Origin: Daedaleopsis sinensis | Lineage: Eukaryota > Basidiomycota > Agaricomycetes > Polyporales > Polyporaceae | Assembly (NCBI GenBank): GCA_033807695.1 | Contig: CM066304.1 | Coordinates: forward strand, 496,001 to 560,000 | Length of the DNA: 64,000 bases | Reading direction: 5' to 3' | In this document: in pieces, positions 41,112 through 60,179 of the stretch | How the letters are laid out: each line of letters starts with the position of its first letter | How positions within the stretch are numbered: position 1 is the first letter of the stretch | Position numbers and translations under genes: made by a program | The notes under the pieces: model-generated | The model's input: only the letters and a program-made list of their open reading frames with translations | Told to the model about the DNA's origin: nothing | Database searches by the model: none

Positions 41112-44100
41112 GTAGTCTCGATCCTTCAGTTGACGAGGACGAAGATGGCAGAGAGACAGTGAGGGTGGTGCACACTGGAAGCCCCAAAGTTTATACCCGT
41201 CTCGCACGCGCACTGCCTTGAACTTTCGAATAGAGAACCCACATAGCTGACCTCGAATGCCCGCCGGTAGCCGGTTTAGTATCCTATCATGCTTCGAAAG
41301 ATATCCATATTGGGGTGGCCCTGGCACCCACCTGAGAAAGGAACACCTGGGCGCATCTCTAGAGATTCTTGAGCGTTACTTGTGGCCGGGCTACTCGAAC
41401 AGTATCCGAGGCACAATCCCCCCTCATACTCAGCCTGAGGTAGTCACCGGTTCATGCTGCATGTTTACTATCTTCTCTCGCATGCACTGTGCGCTCCGAG
41501 TCCGACAGTGCCACCTCTCTTGTACGAGATGAATGAGGATGTTCGTATATTCCGACAGGGACTGTCCGAAAGAGTGTGCCTCGGATAAAGCTGAGGAATT
41601 GAACAGATGAGCCGAAAAATTAAATCATGAGCGCATGCTCGGAAAACATGGCACGTACCTTGCGGGGAATGTTGTAGCATGATGGGAGAAGTCACATAGC
41701 GCTGAACATCAGATTCGGTGCGCGGAGCCGATGGTGTTCCTCGATCACAGCCCAGGGAAGACATGTCACAAATGAGATGAATGCGTGCTCATCTGAGCTA
41801 GTGCGAATGTTGTATGTTGCCAAGTGTATCGATTCGAGTCGCCGCGACATGTGGCAACACGAAGATCTTCCCTAACTTCTCTAGATGCCACGTACGCCCC
41901 ATTGAAGCCACCTCCGCCACTCCCTCGGGCCTATGAATAAGTCTGCGAGGAACGTCCTAAAACATATGATACCTGCGTTAATAAGGGTGTGTATCAAACT
42001 GGATACCCGGAGCAGGAACACTCACATTGTAGAGCTCGCTCTAGCGTCTGAAGGATATATGGAGACAGTGGGATGGAGATGGAGATGGAAGACGGTTCCA
42101 GGGCGATGCCATGGCGGAGATCGAGCTCCGGCGGCGGACAGCCAATTTAAGTACCGGAGCTCGCCGTTCTAGGTGTTGAGCGATTCCCATAGTGCCCATA
42201 GTGCCCATGAGTGAGTTGGAGATATCTTCAACTTGAGAGGTGGCGACGACTGGGCTGGAAAGCTGGAACATCCGGTTACGACGATTTAGTCGCATATTCA
42301 ACCGGCATCTAGTGCGCAACACGCTATCTCCTGCCGGGTTGGGCCTCTTGTCCTTCAGAGTTCGTCTGTAGTATCCGTGACATACCTATCGTCCACATAT
42401 ACTATAGTCCACTGTTTAGACTCCAACTCACCATGGATGAGGTACCTTTGGTTGGTGACTTCTAAGGGATTTTAAGATGCATTTCTGTCCCATGCATGTG
42501 TTCTGTTGACTGAAAGTGATGAGTATATGACGGTCATCAGCAATCGCTCACGAGAAACGCGTCGGTCTGTGTCAAGGAAGGCAAGTAAACGTTGGTTCAA
42601 GTTGGCCACGAGACCAGGTCGTCTCTAGACAGCACTGAACCGGTTCGGTTCGGTTCACCAAAGTGAGCGCCTGTGACATTTTCCAGCCGAACCACCGACG
42701 CTCCCGGAGGACCTCTTCTTCCTCATCGTCATTGTCAATATCGAACTTGTCTCTGATCTGGATACTTTGCTGCTATTCTCTTGCTTGACTTCGTGGATGC
42801 TACTACTAGTAGGCGATTAACGCGAGGACGCGGCAAGTTGGTATACGTATAGGTACTATCGCTTGGAGGGTCAGTCCACCTTTGCATCTTCGTAAGAGTT
42901 TGAACCTGACATGCTCTAGTAGAGACGAGCAGCTTTACTCTCCATGATAGGAACACTAGAGTCTAGAGAGCTTTAGTTGGCGTGAGGAGTTCGCCATTTT
43001 GACAGGGGGGTAAAGTGAGTTCAACGGCCTTTATAAATACGTTACACCCGCTTGGGCTCGTGAAACCTCTGGTTACGAAGTCCAAACGCCGATACGACTA
43101 TGACCGCCGAAGATGCAGTTGTGCTAGCTCTCTGCGTATCGGCCTGCTCTCCCCCTATGCTGCCGTGCTGGATCGCAGAGCCATACCCGCAGTCAGAACG
43201 CATGATGTTGTATCAAGAGCATTATAGCATCATGCTGAGTCTGGCAGATGCGTTAATATCTTCTACTCAGGTCGCAGACACTGAGTTCATGTGTCTGGCA
43301 TCTCAATAACCATTGTGAAAAGCCCAGTGGACTTGGGTGTTTGCGCTGGGGTGTCGAGAAGAGCTCCCATCTCCAACTCATCTCTACTCATCTTCATGAA
43401 CTCTTTTTTCATTTCGTTTGCTGCCGTGCTATGACGGGGCGAGACGGCATAAGAGATCTGATATAAGTACGCAATCTCCAATTGCTTAGCGATACTCATC
43501 GGGCCAGCGTCGGCGTTTGGCCCGCGTCTTGAGACTTTTTCCGTTTCTTCTCCGCTACGAGTTTAGAGATGACTGTTTATCGGTGATGTCGCGGCCTTTG
43601 CATATGCACTAGGCGGCGGCGGTGGCGGCGGCAAGCTTTAGTGGGTGACACTCGCAAAGCAATGTCGACATTTTTGGGCCGCAGATATATGCTCCATACG
43701 AGCGCATGGTCTTAGTGCGCAGAAACTATAATCTGCTGTCCGTTCTACAGCTCTGGGTATAGTTGCGGATTCAAAGGTAGACTCATGATGCATGATCAGT
43801 GTACGGGCCTGACTCGGCCTGAGTACGCCTACGCAACTTCGCGTGCCTGTTGACTCCTCTCATCAGAATTACAGATATTTCAGTCATGCATCGACAAGTG
43901 ACTTATCAAACGCTCTTGCTATGCTGTCGGGACATATAGACTGTGACTTTAGCATGCTGGCATGGTACAGTGAGGTCATAAGCGTGGGTGTGTCCTTTCC
44001 TTTCTGACATGGTCCTAGTCGAGATTACTCATTCGAGCTCTTAACCAACCCTCACTAGACGGAGCGCGAGTCCAGAAATACCAATACTTGGCAAACATCA

Positions 44101-44633
44101 TGTTTGCGGACGCCTCAAGACCGGATCTGAAATCACCAGATACCGCAGATGCCACTACTCACTCCATATTCCCGCCCACTGCGAATAGCTCACCATAGCT
44201 GCCAGCGTCTGAGCTTTGAGGTTTTGCGCTTCGCACAAACACCGGGCCCCATCCTTCAGCGCTCCGCGCTATCGAGGTTTCGTTACTCAGCGCATTGCAA
44301 TTCGTGTGGAAGAATGTTGAAGCTCTAGTTCACCGCGGCGTGTCTCTTTTGGTGAGCGCCAATGGTTCCAGTCATACTCGCGACCGGTTGAGACGTCTTC
44401 TGTGTAAGCGAAGTAGATACGCCGGCTCACTGCGGAAGACCTGCGGGGTGCGCGGTGCTTGCTGACGCAAACGTTGATAACAATTCCTTTAGATCGGCTC
44501 CATCTTTGCAGTTTGAGGCGGATGTGTCCTTGACGCCTAGGGTTGTCGTAGAGATATAGAGGGACGCAGTTGAACGAGAGTTGTCCCACCGTGCCCGCTT
44601 TCTTCTACCTCCCTACTTCCATAAACCGTCTCA
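41112..44633. other. Gene-poor interval, 3.5 kb
   Basis: No gene supported. Small repeats occur: GATGGA units near 42073..42095, three CATAGTGCC/CATGAG-like units near 42187..42210, and a (GGC/GGT) run at 43611..43632. A minus-strand frame at 43287..43499 has coding-like composition (AANEMKKEFMKMSRDELEMGALL) but is short and isolated. The last 250 bp is presumably the promoter of the oxygenase at 44634. Confidence 0.4.
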
Positions 44634-47363
44634 ATGTCTCCAAAGGAAAGCTACGTCGATGTGCTCGTCATCGGTGCGGGCCCAGCAGGCGTCATGTGCG
44701 CCAATGCGCTCGTGCATGCTGGTGTCTCCGTTCGCGTCGTCGACAAGAGGTGCGTGTCGATTGAGCATGACCTCTCTACCGCCTCGTGCTCAAGAGTTTT
44801 GTATAGGCCGGTTGGTCTGGTTGCTGGACAAGCCGATGCTTGCATGCCTCGCACATTGGAGGTCTTGAACGTATGCGATCATTCGGGCGTCCTTATTGGA
44901 ATCCAGCTCTCATCACAGTCGAACCAGATGTACGGACTTGCGGATGCGATGCTGAAGAAGGGCGAGCATGTGTGGAAGTCGGTGTGTGCATTTAGCGTCA
45001 CACATACACACACGCGTCGACCTAAGTGTTATTTTCTCTAACCGCATAGGCATACTACAATCCTAGCAAGAACGGAGGCATCGAGGTATCCGAGACTCCG
45101 CTGTAAAGCCGAAGAGAATTCTGATTGTTGTTAGCGCACTGCACAAGCCCCGTTGAACAACGTCCCCACTGCGCGATGGCCTTTCACCGTGAGCAGGTCA
45201 AGAATTTACCATACTCCGCTACTGACAGTCTCGCACGCAGCCCATGTGTCACCAAGGGGGTATGGAAGACATCTTCCTTGAGTCAATGAGCCAGAAGGGC
45301 CTCGAAGTAGAGCGCTCGACAATCCCAACCTCCATCGAGTTGTCAGATGATGAGAACGAGCTCAAGGATCCGGATGCTTACGTCGCAAAGGTCGGATGCT
45401 CATCGACCAGCTGATAACAAATAGTACACTGATACCGGCCCTAGGTGACTATCAAGCACCTTGAGCAGAAAGAAGATCACACCGAGGTCATCCGAGCGAA
45501 GTTTGTTCTCGGGGCTGATGGTACGTCACAATAGGACATTAGTTCTTCATTCTGGTCGACTAACGTGGCACAGGGGCGCACTCCTGGGTTCGCAAGGTAC
45601 TCAACATCCCGGTGTATGGCGACACCTCCGGTGAGGCCGCCTCGTCTTCCATCCGAAGTCCATCCACACTCATGACCTGGCTCCACACGCGCCAGACTCC
45701 ATCTGGGGTGTGGTTGACATTTACCCCGACTCTGACTTCCCCGACATCCGGAAGCTGACCTTCGTCCACTCGCTCCACGGAACTCTGCTGATCATCCCAC
45801 GAGAGAACAGCCTCATCCGGCTGTACATCCAGCAGCCGACGGCCGACTTCGTCGACCCGAACACGGGTCGAGTAGACAAGGACAGGACCACCCCACAGAT
45901 GCTGCTGGCCCAAGGACAGAAAATCTTGCAGCCGTACAGGATGGAAGCGACGGACGACATCATCGCTTGGTGGACGGTCTACGTGGGTGAGCCGCTCGCA
46001 GACTCCTCCAGGAAGAGGAATAGGGCTGACACATGCACCCTTGCAGTCGGACAGAGGGTAGCTGAGAAATACGCCGTTCATGATCGGGTGTTCATCGCTG
46101 GCGATGCCTGCCACACGCACTCTCCTAAGGCCGGTAAGTTGGCCGTCGCAATCTCGAACCTTCCGCGGACTCTGACACTCGCACCATGTTCGATAGGCCA
46201 AGGTATGAACACGAGCATGGGCGACACGCACAATCTCGGTACGTCATGTGGCACCGCCGGACGCCTCGCCTATCCTCCGCTGACCGCGGCTTGTCTCTAT
46301 CTACGCAGCTTGGAAGATCGTGTACGCGCTTAGAGGCTGGGCGGACCCGTCACTACTGGCAACCGTACGTCGTGCGAGCTTATCTGCTGTCGTCGGCGCA
46401 GTATGCTGACGCGATCGCTGACACAGTATGAGGCGGAGAGGCGCACTTTCGCCCAGAACTTAATCGAGTTCGACAGGGTGTACTCCAAGCTGTTTGCAGG
46501 CAAGCCGCGCACGGAGGACAACGAAGATGGCGTCTCACACGAGGAGTTTTTCGGGTGTGCCCACCTCATCCCCTCCCTCTAGCCTACCTGGCGAGGGGGA
46601 ATTGACAAACCTCACTTACTGACGCCCTGCTCCAGCATGCACAAGACGATGAGCGGCTTCGTGAGCGGCATCGGCATCCGTTACGGCCCCTCTGTCATCG
46701 TGGACACCGCCCACCAGTCGCTCGCAGCCAACCTGACCATCGGCGAGCGCGTGCTTCCGCATGTGTTCATTCGCGCTGCAGATACTCGCCCGTTCGAGAT
46801 CCACGACCTCCTCCCGGCGGACACCCGCTTCAAGATCCTCGTCTTCGGTGGAGATATCAAGAACAAACGGGACTATGCACGGCTCGAGAAGACTGCGGAG
46901 CAGATGAGCAGCCCGAAAAACTTCGTCCGTCGGTTTGGGCGGCCGGGCGCGAAGGGCATGTTCAAGGCTTTCGACTTCTTGTGCTTCACTACGGCGGAGA
47001 GGGAGGAGGTCGACTACCTGGGTGCGTTATTCGTCTTACTACGGCATGACTACGGAGAGCTGACGGTCCTGGCCACTGCAGACTACCCAGAATTTTTCCG
47101 TCCTCACTGGTCGAAGTACGTGTGCAATTCCTTCCTCGCTGGTTCTTAGCACTCAATCATCGCCGCTCTACAGGGTCTTGATCGACGCCCCTGACATGCA
47201 CAACCGCCAGGGCGGCGGTGGATACGAGAAATACGGTATCGACAAGCATGCTGGCGCTATCGTCGTCGTTCGGCCTGACGGGTACATCGCGTTGATCGCT
47301 CCTCTTGACAGTATCGACCACATCAACGCCTACTTTAGTGCGTTCATGATCGAGGGCTTGTGA
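44634..47363 (+). CDS. Phenol 2-monooxygenase-like FAD monooxygenase, paralog A
   Basis: Many short 5' exons, then longer ones. It begins MSPKESYVDVLVIGAGPAGVM, with GXGXXG for FAD. After splicing it continues through LVAGQADACMPRTLEVL, an ERTAQAPLNNVPTARWPF segment (reached by an intron from GTATCC to TTAG near 45085..45138), HQGGMEDIFLESM and GADGAHSWVR. Then come SIWGVVDIYPDSDFPD, a WWTVYVGQRVA block and the GD motif [18 protein letters not shown]. The C-terminal thioredoxin-like domain (GIGIRYGPSVI, DTRFKILVFGGD, VVRPDGYIALIAPL) ends FMIEGL. This is the domain order of phenol hydroxylases (ortho-hydroxylation of phenols to catechols with NADPH and oxygen). I found a consistent reading frame through all introns. 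It is convergent with paralog B, 153 bp apart. Confidence 0.9.
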
Positions 47364-47516
47364 GGATCTCGAGGACGATAGACTTGTGAATGGCGTACTA
47401 CTGGAACCTAGATATACGACTGCACTAGACGCGTTCTTCTGTGTACGAATAAGAGCGGGGATGGTTCATTCGGGATGCAGTCTATACATTGCAACGCGGC
47501 AGACAATGTACCACCT

Positions 47517-50184
<2,668 letters not shown>

Positions 50185-51268
50185 GAAGGGTTCTGTTACG
50201 GTCGCAGCGACGGGTATTGAGGAGTGCTTTGAAGGGTAAGGTCTACTGTTTCGAGGCCAAGTTTCTTTGAGCATATGTATATATCTCAGTTTCTCACCAT
50301 TCAGTACGTGACAGCAACATCAAGGCATGTGTCCCGCTGGCTGACTCCTCGTCGACCAATCTAGTTATTCGACTTTCGTACCAGTCAATGAGCGCGCGTA
50401 TTGAGCCAGCCCTTTGCTCTAGAGTGAAGTTGATATGCCGAAATGTGTGTCAGCGAATGGAAAGATGTCAAAATCGCGCTGAGAGCACATGAGAACTTTA
50501 CCCGGAGTTGCGGCTCCAACGTGCCAGCGGCAAAACGTCCGCCTGCCGAACGTCCATACAGTGAGGGATCATTGAATGACAGACGCTTGATAGCTGACGT
50601 GCCATTCTGAATTGACCGAACGACTATATGACAGGGTATGACTCAGTTGTCTCTTTCAGAAGTGGTGATGAGCTAACACAGAGCAGCAAATGAGTCATGG
50701 CTAGAGAGTATGCTTACAGAGTCGGCCAGGATCCGGCCCCCTGCTGAAGAGTTCAGCCCTTTCTGAGGCTCCATATCCTCGCTTGTTGATGCCACGTCGA
50801 AGGTGTCGAGCTCAGGCTTCAAGTTGGTCCGACAAGAAGCTGGTCATCTGATCACGAGTCGCTCAAGTGTGTGTGAGGATCCTTCGTAGGATAGTGGTAT
50901 ACTCTCATGAGATTGTGAGGTTTATGCTTCGATTGTATGGCGGTGTTCAGCAATGCTGAATCTACCGTTGTGGTGAAGAGTTTCTTGAGTTAAGCGCTAG
51001 TACTCTCAGGATGTGGCTATGCACTGCACGGCAATTGCCGCGGCCACCAGGAGGTACTACGGTAGTGTAGGTGACTACAACTTGGCATGTTCGATATCGC
51101 CGTCTTCATCAATCGCGGCTATAACCACACCGTGACTCGGGACTCGTACTACGCAGTTGAACTTGAGCCCAAGTGAAATATGCATAGAGTTGAGCACTCT
51201 ACTATCCCAAGATCTGGTACAACAACTTCGGCGCGGAGTTTAGTAGAGTAAAATGTCTCGAAAGCGCG
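50185..51268. other. Intergenic between tandem paralogs B and C
   Basis: 1.08 kb, upstream of B and downstream of C. Probable promoter of B near 50185..50300. No coding signal. Confidence 0.45.
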
Positions 51269-53996
<2,728 letters not shown>

Positions 53997-56385
53997 GATG
54001 AAGTGAGTTCCTTGCGTTCTGGTACCAGAGTGGTACCTGTATTCACCTTCACGGCGACTTTATGTACCGTTCAGAGCGGCGAGCGCACAACATTGAAGCT
54101 GGTGTATGAGTCAGACGTGGTCATAATCCTCAGTACGTCATCCAAAGGTGGTGAATGAATAGAGGCGATTCTTCGAGACATTGTAGTCGTGCCTAGTTAT
54201 TGACTTAGTAGCGCCGCGCCACGGGCGTTGTGAGAGATGTGACCAAGCCTGAAGAGCGGATACGCCCGGTGAATCAGCAATGGGTGGTCGTCGGCCAAAG
54301 TCAACAGGAAGAGATAGAACACCTTCTGACCAGAATGGGTCGTACCTGATTGATGTCATTGACCATATTCGCGAATGGAGGTAAGCTCGAGAACCCAGGC
54401 TGCTGAGGAGAAGCGGCTTGTCCATGTTGAGCACCCGCCAAGAAATGACATAGTTAACGAACTGAGAAGGCAGATATGCATGAGTACCATGGACAATACC
54501 TTGCGGCCGTTCAAGTTCGTCAAGCTTTCAACAGGTTTGGCTGAAATTGGAAGACGAGCTGACAGAAAGCTGACCTAGTTTTCACACGTCAGCAAGATAT
54601 TAATTGCATGGTCTCCGATGGGAGCCTGCAGAGCACAGATCAAAGCATGCTGCGTAACATGCATCACATGTTGGATTAGCGATGCGTCACAGTTCTCATG
54701 TGTATGATTCTTCCAGAAGAGTGTTGAAGATTTTTCAGAATAGAGCGAGTCGTGATATAAAGTCGACGTCGTGTTATAACTGGCCAGTGTTGAACGTTGA
54801 ACGTTGAACGCGATGATAAGTAGGAGGAAAAGACGTGCTAGACGCTCGACGGTGGTTGTCACTACCGACAACCGCCGGCCATTGATTCCGGTGTTCTCGG
54901 ATTAGGACCAACACGCTGGTACTACGTGACGTCACGGTGTACCCGATACGTAGTACATACCGCGGTCGAGTCAAGTTCAAGTTGTACTCCGAGTTGACCG
55001 CCCTCTCCGTACGCTCGTCCTGCTAGTAGGCTAGGCCTCAAGCTGCCGCCGACCTCCCGACTGTCGGGGCACGACGACTGACACGGCGACTGACCGCACC
55101 GGGCATTTAGAGCGCCCTCGGCGGGAGCAGGTTGATCCTCCTTGAGCGGATGATGATCAGCGCTGCAGCAGTGATCATACTGCGATCCGTATAGGGCTTT
55201 CAGCAGCACACATTATATTGCTCAGAGACGTCTCCGGGCTAGAAACAATCGCACGAACTGATGGCGAAGGCTCTAAGCTGTTTCTACGACCCGTAGTAGC
55301 TCTGGATTGGCTAGGATTCGGACTACGGCCCTACACCCTACATTCCCAGGCTGCACCTTCTACTGTGCAAAGTTGGTAGGCCCTTAATGCATTCCGAATC
55401 TACTATGACTCGGAAATAGGGTCCTACCACAATCAGACTGACGCTACGTCAACAGATGACTTACGAAACGCACTGTAACCTTAGCAGTCGGAAGGACAAG
55501 ACCCGGCCAGCAGTGTTGGCCTGTGCTACACTTCTGACGCGTTCTCGTTGCTGTCGCTGGACGTCTGGACAACAGCTGACATCGGTGAGTTAACTTGATA
55601 GATGCCATGGCAGAATACGCCCCTCACTGACAGTTAGGGAAGTGCGGAGGCTATCGCCGAATCATCACATTACGTGAAACAAGATCTTAATGCATGTGGA
55701 TGGAGCCGGAGCGGCAGTCGTGGAGTAGAAACAGGAAGATATCTAGGCTCTAGGTGAGTGCCATACTTACGATATATAAATATGACATTGCCTCTCCTCC
55801 GAGCCCCGACGACATTAGCTGTGTTGATCCATCACGCTAGATGATCGAAGAGCTCGACTCCGAGTCTCGATTCCTCGATTCGCAGTCAGTGTTTGTTTCC
55901 GATCGACGTTACGGTTTAATACCGACAGCGCTCCGGATTTTGAGGATGCCTGCGGCACTGGCGTTACTAGTAGTAAGTCAAGCTCCGTGAACCCTCGTGC
56001 TCCAGGGTCTGATACGTGCGGCACGAGATCGGAGCTAAGAGTCTCATTCGGGTTCTACTTACTCTACTTCTCACTAGGTTTTCACTTGGCACGAAACTTT
56101 AGCAGTTACCTTGGCGCTGCGAAGATCTGCCAGCTCCAAGAAGCGCATCCGATCTATGCTAATTTTGACACGAAACGGTGCTGCTCCTTCTACCTATATG
56201 ATATTCCTTGCGGTCTGATATATTCATCTTATGTGTAGAGATGCTTCTGCCTTAAATCAGACTCTTGAAACCGCTCGGGACTTGAAGCACAGGCAGAGCG
56301 GTATGTATATAGAGGAGCGTAGTAAGCCATGGCTTTTATTCGTATCTCAGACGTCGTCACCATCTCAGTGCACTCCTCCAGAATC
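53997..56385. other. Intergenic, 2.4 kb
   Basis: No gene supported. A GTTGAAC triplet repeat sits near 54790..54810. The short minus-strand frame at 54575..54871 starts with a hydrophobic stretch but has no convincing context. Confidence 0.4.
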
Positions 56386-58152
56386 ATGTCCTCCGACAAC
56401 GTCGACTATTCGGAAGTCGTCGCATTGTATCAGAGCCTGTGAGTTACTACTCACACTATTCAATGACGTGCGAGCAAGGCTAACACCTCAGCGACAGGTT
56501 CGTAGACACCCTCTGCAATCGTGCAGCTGCAAGTGAGATTTAACGGTTCGGATCAATTGATGGCGCCCTCTCACCGCGAGACACTGGCAGCGTTGTTCCT
56601 CTATGACTACATCATCACATTCGGCCAGGAGGTGGAGTTCTTTTGGAAAAACAAGCTCACCGGTGCAACCGCCATTTTCCTCTCCAATCGATACCTCTTT
56701 TTGACAATCACCATATATACAATGATGATCAACATAACGATGTCCGACGCGGTATGTGTCAATGCGTCCGAAGTATCTCTGTACAGCGGCACTCAATGAT
56801 ATTGTTGATGCTTTCAGAGGTACGTGGTATCCACGTCGTCGTGCACCCAATCAAGCAATGTAACCGTGCACGGCTAGTTGTGTCGCCATCCAAAAATCGA
56901 ACTTCGTTCTAAGCGTGATGCTGTATATTCCCTGGGCAGGTGAGCAGGGAAAGTGTATCTGAGGTGCGGTACTCAGGTCTCACCTCTACCATGTCACAGT
57001 GTTTTCGGCTCTCAGAACATACGCACTATGTCGTAGCAAGATTGTCGGTGTCGCGGTTTTTCTTCTAGCAATGGGCACGGTGGGCATCAACTTTGTAAGC
57101 GTACTGCTCAACTTTCGCTATGTTCGACAGCGCGCGATGCTTAACTTATAATTCTTTAAACTTACACAATAGGCCATGCTACCGTATATTACTGGAGAGA
57201 ATGACCCTGACACGGGGTGCACCGGTGCTGATTCCCTGACGCTGTCTATGGCTAGGACGTAAGTCACTTGTGACTTCTGATCCGATTACTGCAATTGCAT
57301 CTAATCCTCTCGTCTACAGCGGTAGGTCTGAAATACATTTCTTGCGCACCCCCTCAGACCATTGCCAATCATATAGTCACAATCATATCGCGAACATGTC
57401 AAATCGCGTCTGATGCTGTGGTGATCATCATCACATGGATCGTCGTGACTCGCAAGCGCATCACAGCTGTGCGCTGGTTGTCTCCGCTGTCTCTTGCAGA
57501 CACCATTTTGCGCGATGGTATGCTCAGACCACCATGGCAACACCCTGAGCCTCGCTGACAATCTATGCGTCTGCTAGGAGTTGTATACTTCCTGTGCGTT
57601 CCATGAGTTACCTGACAATCACTGCAGAATCCGAAGAGTTCGCTGACTCGTCTTGGTACCAGCATTCTTCTTATTCTCAACAGTCTGCAGCTCACGTTCA
57701 CGCTGCTCTCTGTAAGCACGGAGACCCGTCGTCCGTCACTGTCACTGACGCATTTCGTGTGTTCTCAGATGAATGTCGCTTTCGAAAACATCAGCTATGT
57801 TAGCACCTTCACAGAACCGTACGCCGAGACTCCGTTACCTTTGAGAGATACTTATGGTTTCTGAGATAGATTGACCTCCATACTCGTCTCCCGCTATCTT
57901 CTCGACCTACAGATATCCAGCACACGAGAGTGTAACTTGGGCAACACAAGCGACAATGAAGGGGTAGTGCTGAGCTCTGCTTACCACGGCTCATCCGAAA
58001 CGCTCGACCGATTTGTCGGGTCACTCGGATCCTCAATTTACCCCGACGAGTATTTGGAGGGGCAGAACGGCACCAGTAATCGGCCCGGGGTGGACGTTGA
58101 AGTCACAAAGGAGAATGAGACCGCAGAAATACAGAGCAAGTCGCGAGTCTGA
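56386..58152 (+). CDS. DUF6533-type basidiomycete multi-pass membrane protein
   Basis: Start MSSDNVDYSEVVALYQSL at 56386. The DUF6533 signature (YDYIITFGQEVEFFWKNK, then FLSNRYLFL) lies in the exon around 56600..56750. Downstream exons encode membrane helices: SVMLYIPWAVFSALRTYAL (across an intron near 56940..57000), KIVGVAVFLLAMGTVGINF, IASDAVVIIITWIVV, and GTSILLILNSLQLTFTLLS. The C-terminal exon 57871..58152 has the usual ILVSRYLLDLQ motif, then a soluble acidic tail. About ten exons. The joins between 56750 and 56880 and at 57610 are uncertain, so exact length is not given. The family is restricted to basidiomycetes and has no known function; seven or so helices suggest a receptor-like or transporter-like role only by shape. 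Confidence 0.78.
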
Positions 58153-58892
58153 GTCTGGAACAACGGCGAGTTGCTCATGACTCTCAGTGTCTTCTTGGTA
58201 GTAGTCATATCTGCTTTTTGTAGCACGCTATAGTAGCATTTATCAGACATAATTAACGGGTCGTGTATCTACTGCTCGCTCACCTATATAGCACTGTGCC
58301 GAGTCTGTCGAGTCGTGCGACGTGATAGGTCGTGATTTACAGACTCAAGATTTACTACTTAGTAGGATTTACATACTCCGTTCCAGATATCGCCCATTAC
58401 ACGTTAGTACGGGGCTGTCGTACGTAGCGACTCGCGAGTACTACAGGCGGCTAAACCTACCCATCTCCTCCTCCCATAGCCATGGGCGCTTCCGAAGAGC
58501 ACAACTTTTTCCTTCTCCTCCATGTCGTCCGAATGGCATCTATGCTTCAGCTTATCGCTGTCTGACAAGGTGCTTGCCACTGTTACATCTCAAGGCAAGA
58601 CGCGGTCTCCTTCACATTTCCAAGATCTTTCAAACGAAAGGCTATGGGAGATATCACAATCCAGCTTGAACGCAGTCGCGTCGACGGTCAACGCTACTTT
58701 CGACGCGACAATATGCCTCAATCCTCAACCACGCTCTCATAACTCCTGGAAACAGTTATTTGCTATCCTCTTACCTTACTCCAGCCTGAAAGAGAGCGTG
58801 TTTGCTGTCAAGAGTATCACCAAGAGGGTACCACCAAGTTCAACCCGATAGTTTGAAACGAGCAGCGAGTGGGTTGACACCTTGCTGTGAGT
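58153..58892. other. Convergent intergenic region
   Basis: 740 bp between the 3' ends of the DUF6533 gene and the PaiB-like gene; nothing recognised. Confidence 0.45.
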
Positions 58893-59705
58893 CTACACAT
58901 CTCTATCGTCTCTCCTCTCCGCAAGCTCGCTACGCTCCTTCACTGTCTGCGCCATGCACCTCCCGACCTCACTCCCCAACGCCTCAAAGCCGTCCACGAC
59001 GCCTCGCCGGTCCCCCTCGCCCAGCTCCTGACTCATCTTCCACTTCCCGCCCATGTCCGTGATCTCCACCTCGACGCCCACGATCGCCTTCTTCAGCAGC
59101 GCGACGTAGCTCTCGGGCGCGTCATCCACCCGCCACGGCACGTCGTACCCCATCAGCTCCGTCTCGCACAAGTGCGTGAGGTCCGGCAGCGCACGCGAGA
59201 GGAACGTGTCCGTCTCGGGGTCGTGCGCGTCGAAGAAGACCGTCGCGCGCCCGTAGACCTGCACCGCGGTGTAGTTCCAGGTGGGGACGACCTTGCCCGT
59301 GCTCGGCTTCGTCGCCGTGTAGAACTTGGGCGTCACGTAGTGGTGCGCGGGGCCGTTGAAGAGCACGAGGACGTCGCGCGAGAGCGTTCGCCTCCGCTGA
59401 CCATTCGGGCTGCTGTTGACGTCTGTGGAATTGGGGCTCGAGGAAGCGGGAGGCTCGTCGGATGAGGTGAGTTCTGCGATCATCGCCTTGACTTGTGGGT
59501 TTGCGCGCGCCATGTGTCCGCGCAGCTTGCCTAGATCGGTGTCTGCCGCGTCCGCTGGAAGGTCAAGGATCCATGGGATGTGGCTCGACTGGAGGAACGG
59601 AAAGGAAGGGGACTCGATCGCCGTCGTGATCATTCCGAGCGGGTTGGCGCGGATGAAGGCGCGGAGGGTCGCGATGTCGTGCTCAGGCACTCCGCGGAGG
59701 TACAT
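58893..59705 (-). CDS. PaiB-like FMN-binding split-barrel protein
   Basis: Single exon, 270 residues from ATG 59705 (the frame is open 63 nt further upstream but without ATG). The protein starts MYLRGVPEHD and has ATLRAFIRANPLGMITTAI, SSHIPWILD, GHMARANPQ, LVLFNGPAHHYVTPKFY, PTWNYTAVQVYGRA and EITDMGGKWKMSQ near the C-terminus. These are the landmarks of the PaiB/FMN_bind_2 family, including the WNY and KWKMSQ segments that contact flavin. The fungal members are usually annotated as FMN-binding negative transcriptional regulators, but by fold they are more likely flavin-dependent enzymes or flavin-storing proteins. Residues about 95-120 form a Ser/Pro-rich insertion. Confidence 0.9.
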   Translation of the reverse strand: MYLRGVPEHDIATLRAFIRANPLGMITTAIESPSFPFLQSSHIPWILDLPADAADTDLGKLRGHMARANPQVKAMIAELTSSDEPPASSSPNSTDVNSSPNGQRRRTLSRDVLVLFNGPAHHYVTPKFYTATKPSTGKVVPTWNYTAVQVYGRATVFFDAHDPETDTFLSRALPDLTHLCETELMGYDVPWRVDDAPESYVALLKKAIVGVEVEITDMGGKWKMSQELGEGDRRGVVDGFEALGSEVGRCMAQTVKERSELAERRDDRDV

Positions 59706-60179
59706 ATCGGCTTGCGATGGTATGCGTAGGATCTCGCGGTGCTGGGAGGAGTTGCAAGGCTCATACACGAAGAGATGAGTGGTTTTGGCCGAGCCTCCTC
59801 AGTGACTCACGGGGATCCAGGGCGCTTCCCGTGATGTTATGCCGAACGTGCGTTGGCTACTGCGGGCGACAGAGGAGACCTAACGCTAGCTTTGCTCTTG
59901 CGGGGAGCGAGCGACTTATGCGATAGTCTAGGCAATAGGCACCGCACGTAAGTCGTTCACTCCTGCATCCGTAATAACTTCCTGACACTTGGTGCAGATG
60001 GCTCCTACGCGGCACGACGAGGACGACGAGGATGACGAGTACGAGGAGGAGGGATTTTTGTACGATGTTTCGGAGTGCGCTTGTTACACGTGTACATAGG
60101 CGAGAATATATTTGTGGTATGCGAGCGGCTGTGCAGCGCGGCGTTGAGTATGGACTGCCTGCCACGGAAAGAATTCGCA

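Noticed and set aside
43287..43499. 70-codon minus-strand frame with Met/Lys/Glu-rich composition
   Set aside because: Short, isolated, no neighbours or splice partners; insufficient to call a gene.
45085..45138. Apparent stop codon in paralog A after SETPL
   Set aside because: The TAA is intronic: splicing from GAG|GTATCC to TTAG|CGC restores the family-typical ERTAQAP segment.
58887..59465. 192-codon plus-strand frame
   Set aside because: Antisense shadow of the PaiB-like gene, which has conserved flavin-binding motifs on the other strand.
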